Source of the DNA: an uncultured Porphyromonas sp.
GTDB taxonomy: Bacteria; Bacteroidota; Bacteroidia; Bacteroidales; Porphyromonadaceae
Reading direction: 5' to 3'
DNA: 6,313 nucleotides
Assembly: GCF_938039215.1 (NCBI RefSeq)
Contig: NZ_CALHVI010000057.1
Coordinates: forward strand, 1-6,313
Below the pieces are notes generated by a model that saw nothing but the letters and a program-made list of their open reading frames with translations, was not told where the DNA came from and ran no database searches. Positions 6,131 through 6,313 of this stretch are shown here, in pieces. How positions within the stretch are numbered: the first letter of the stretch is position 1; each line of letters opens with the position of its first letter. A program made the translations under genes and the position numbers.

Positions 6131-6146
6131 GTATAAATCTATACTA
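6129..6146. promoter_or_regulatory. Operator-like palindrome overlapping the M16 peptidase promoter
   Basis: TAGTATA (6129-6135) and TATACTA (6140-6146) are perfect seven-base inverted repeats around AATC. The palindrome shares two bases with the -7 box and fills the spacer between it and the -33 position, so a protein bound here would block polymerase. It resembles no regulator site I can name with confidence. AT-rich palindromes arise by chance more readily than GC-rich ones. Confidence 0.45.
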
Positions 6147-6273
6147 GCTGTATCAGGGGTGTATATTAGTCTCCTGCTACGGTGGGCGAGTGCTTCTAAG
6201 GGTGTAGGAAGAGGTGAAAAAGTTGGGGAGCTAAGTGCTTCTATTATAGTGCCCTTTTTGCCCTTCGGGAGAA

Positions 6274-6311
6274 ACCTACTGTGGGTCGCTGAAAAAACCT
6301 ACTGTGGGTCG
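6274..6311 (-). repeat. Right array of the same 15-nt repeat, inverted orientation
   Basis: Two copies of ACCTACTGTGGGTCG lie at 6274-6288 and 6297-6311, exactly 23 nt apart and separated by 8 nt. This is the reverse complement of the left-array unit in its A form (CGACCCACAGTAGGT). The window ends two bases after the second copy, so the array probably continues. The left and right arrays are mirror images around the gene block, and the most inward directly oriented unit on each side is followed by TT rather than the CG seen after the copy at 15-29. The rest of 6147-6273 holds no gene; a 10-nt direct repeat AGTGCTTCTA occurs there at 6189-6198 and 6234-6243. Confidence 0.85.
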
Positions 6312-6313
6312 TC

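Overview
The window looks like chromosomal DNA of a Bacteroidota bacterium, most likely in or near Porphyromonas. Three things point there. The gene order rplU-rpmA-serS is typical of that group. The start codons lack Shine-Dalgarno sequences. Three transcription units are preceded by perfect matches to the Bacteroidota -7 promoter box TAnnTTTG. The moderate G+C content would suit the P. asaccharolytica/P. uenonis side of the genus, but that placement is inference.

Layout, left to right. Positions 1-77 hold a short array of a 15-nt quasi-palindromic repeat with a 23-nt period. Positions 78-441 carry no gene but contain a bulged hairpin, a -7 box and a foldable leader before rplU. The plus-strand cluster is rplU (L21, 442-759), rpmA (L27, 792-1049) and serS (seryl-tRNA synthetase, 1143-2429); a hairpin with an alternative pairing lies between rpmA and serS. 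serS ends at a very long hairpin and converges on a minus-strand thioredoxin-family gene (2549-3052) that encodes an exported, probably membrane-anchored protein. Upstream of that gene, also on the minus strand, is a large M16 zinc metalloprotease (3206-6064), which ends in its own long hairpin and has its own promoter. Positions 6065-6313 are intergenic and end in a second copy of the 23-nt repeat array, inverted relative to the first.

The plus-strand cluster is translation housekeeping: two 50S proteins and a tRNA-charging enzyme. The two minus-strand genes encode separately promoted envelope proteins, one a thiol-disulfide protein and one a peptidase. All five genes are intact and ordinary members of known families. 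The less ordinary content is intergenic: the mirrored repeat arrays bracketing the block, palindromes sitting on both minus-strand promoters, two U-tract-free terminator-like hairpins with similar closing sequences, and the structured leaders before rplU and serS. No CRISPR array, insertion sequence, tRNA or rRNA was recognised.
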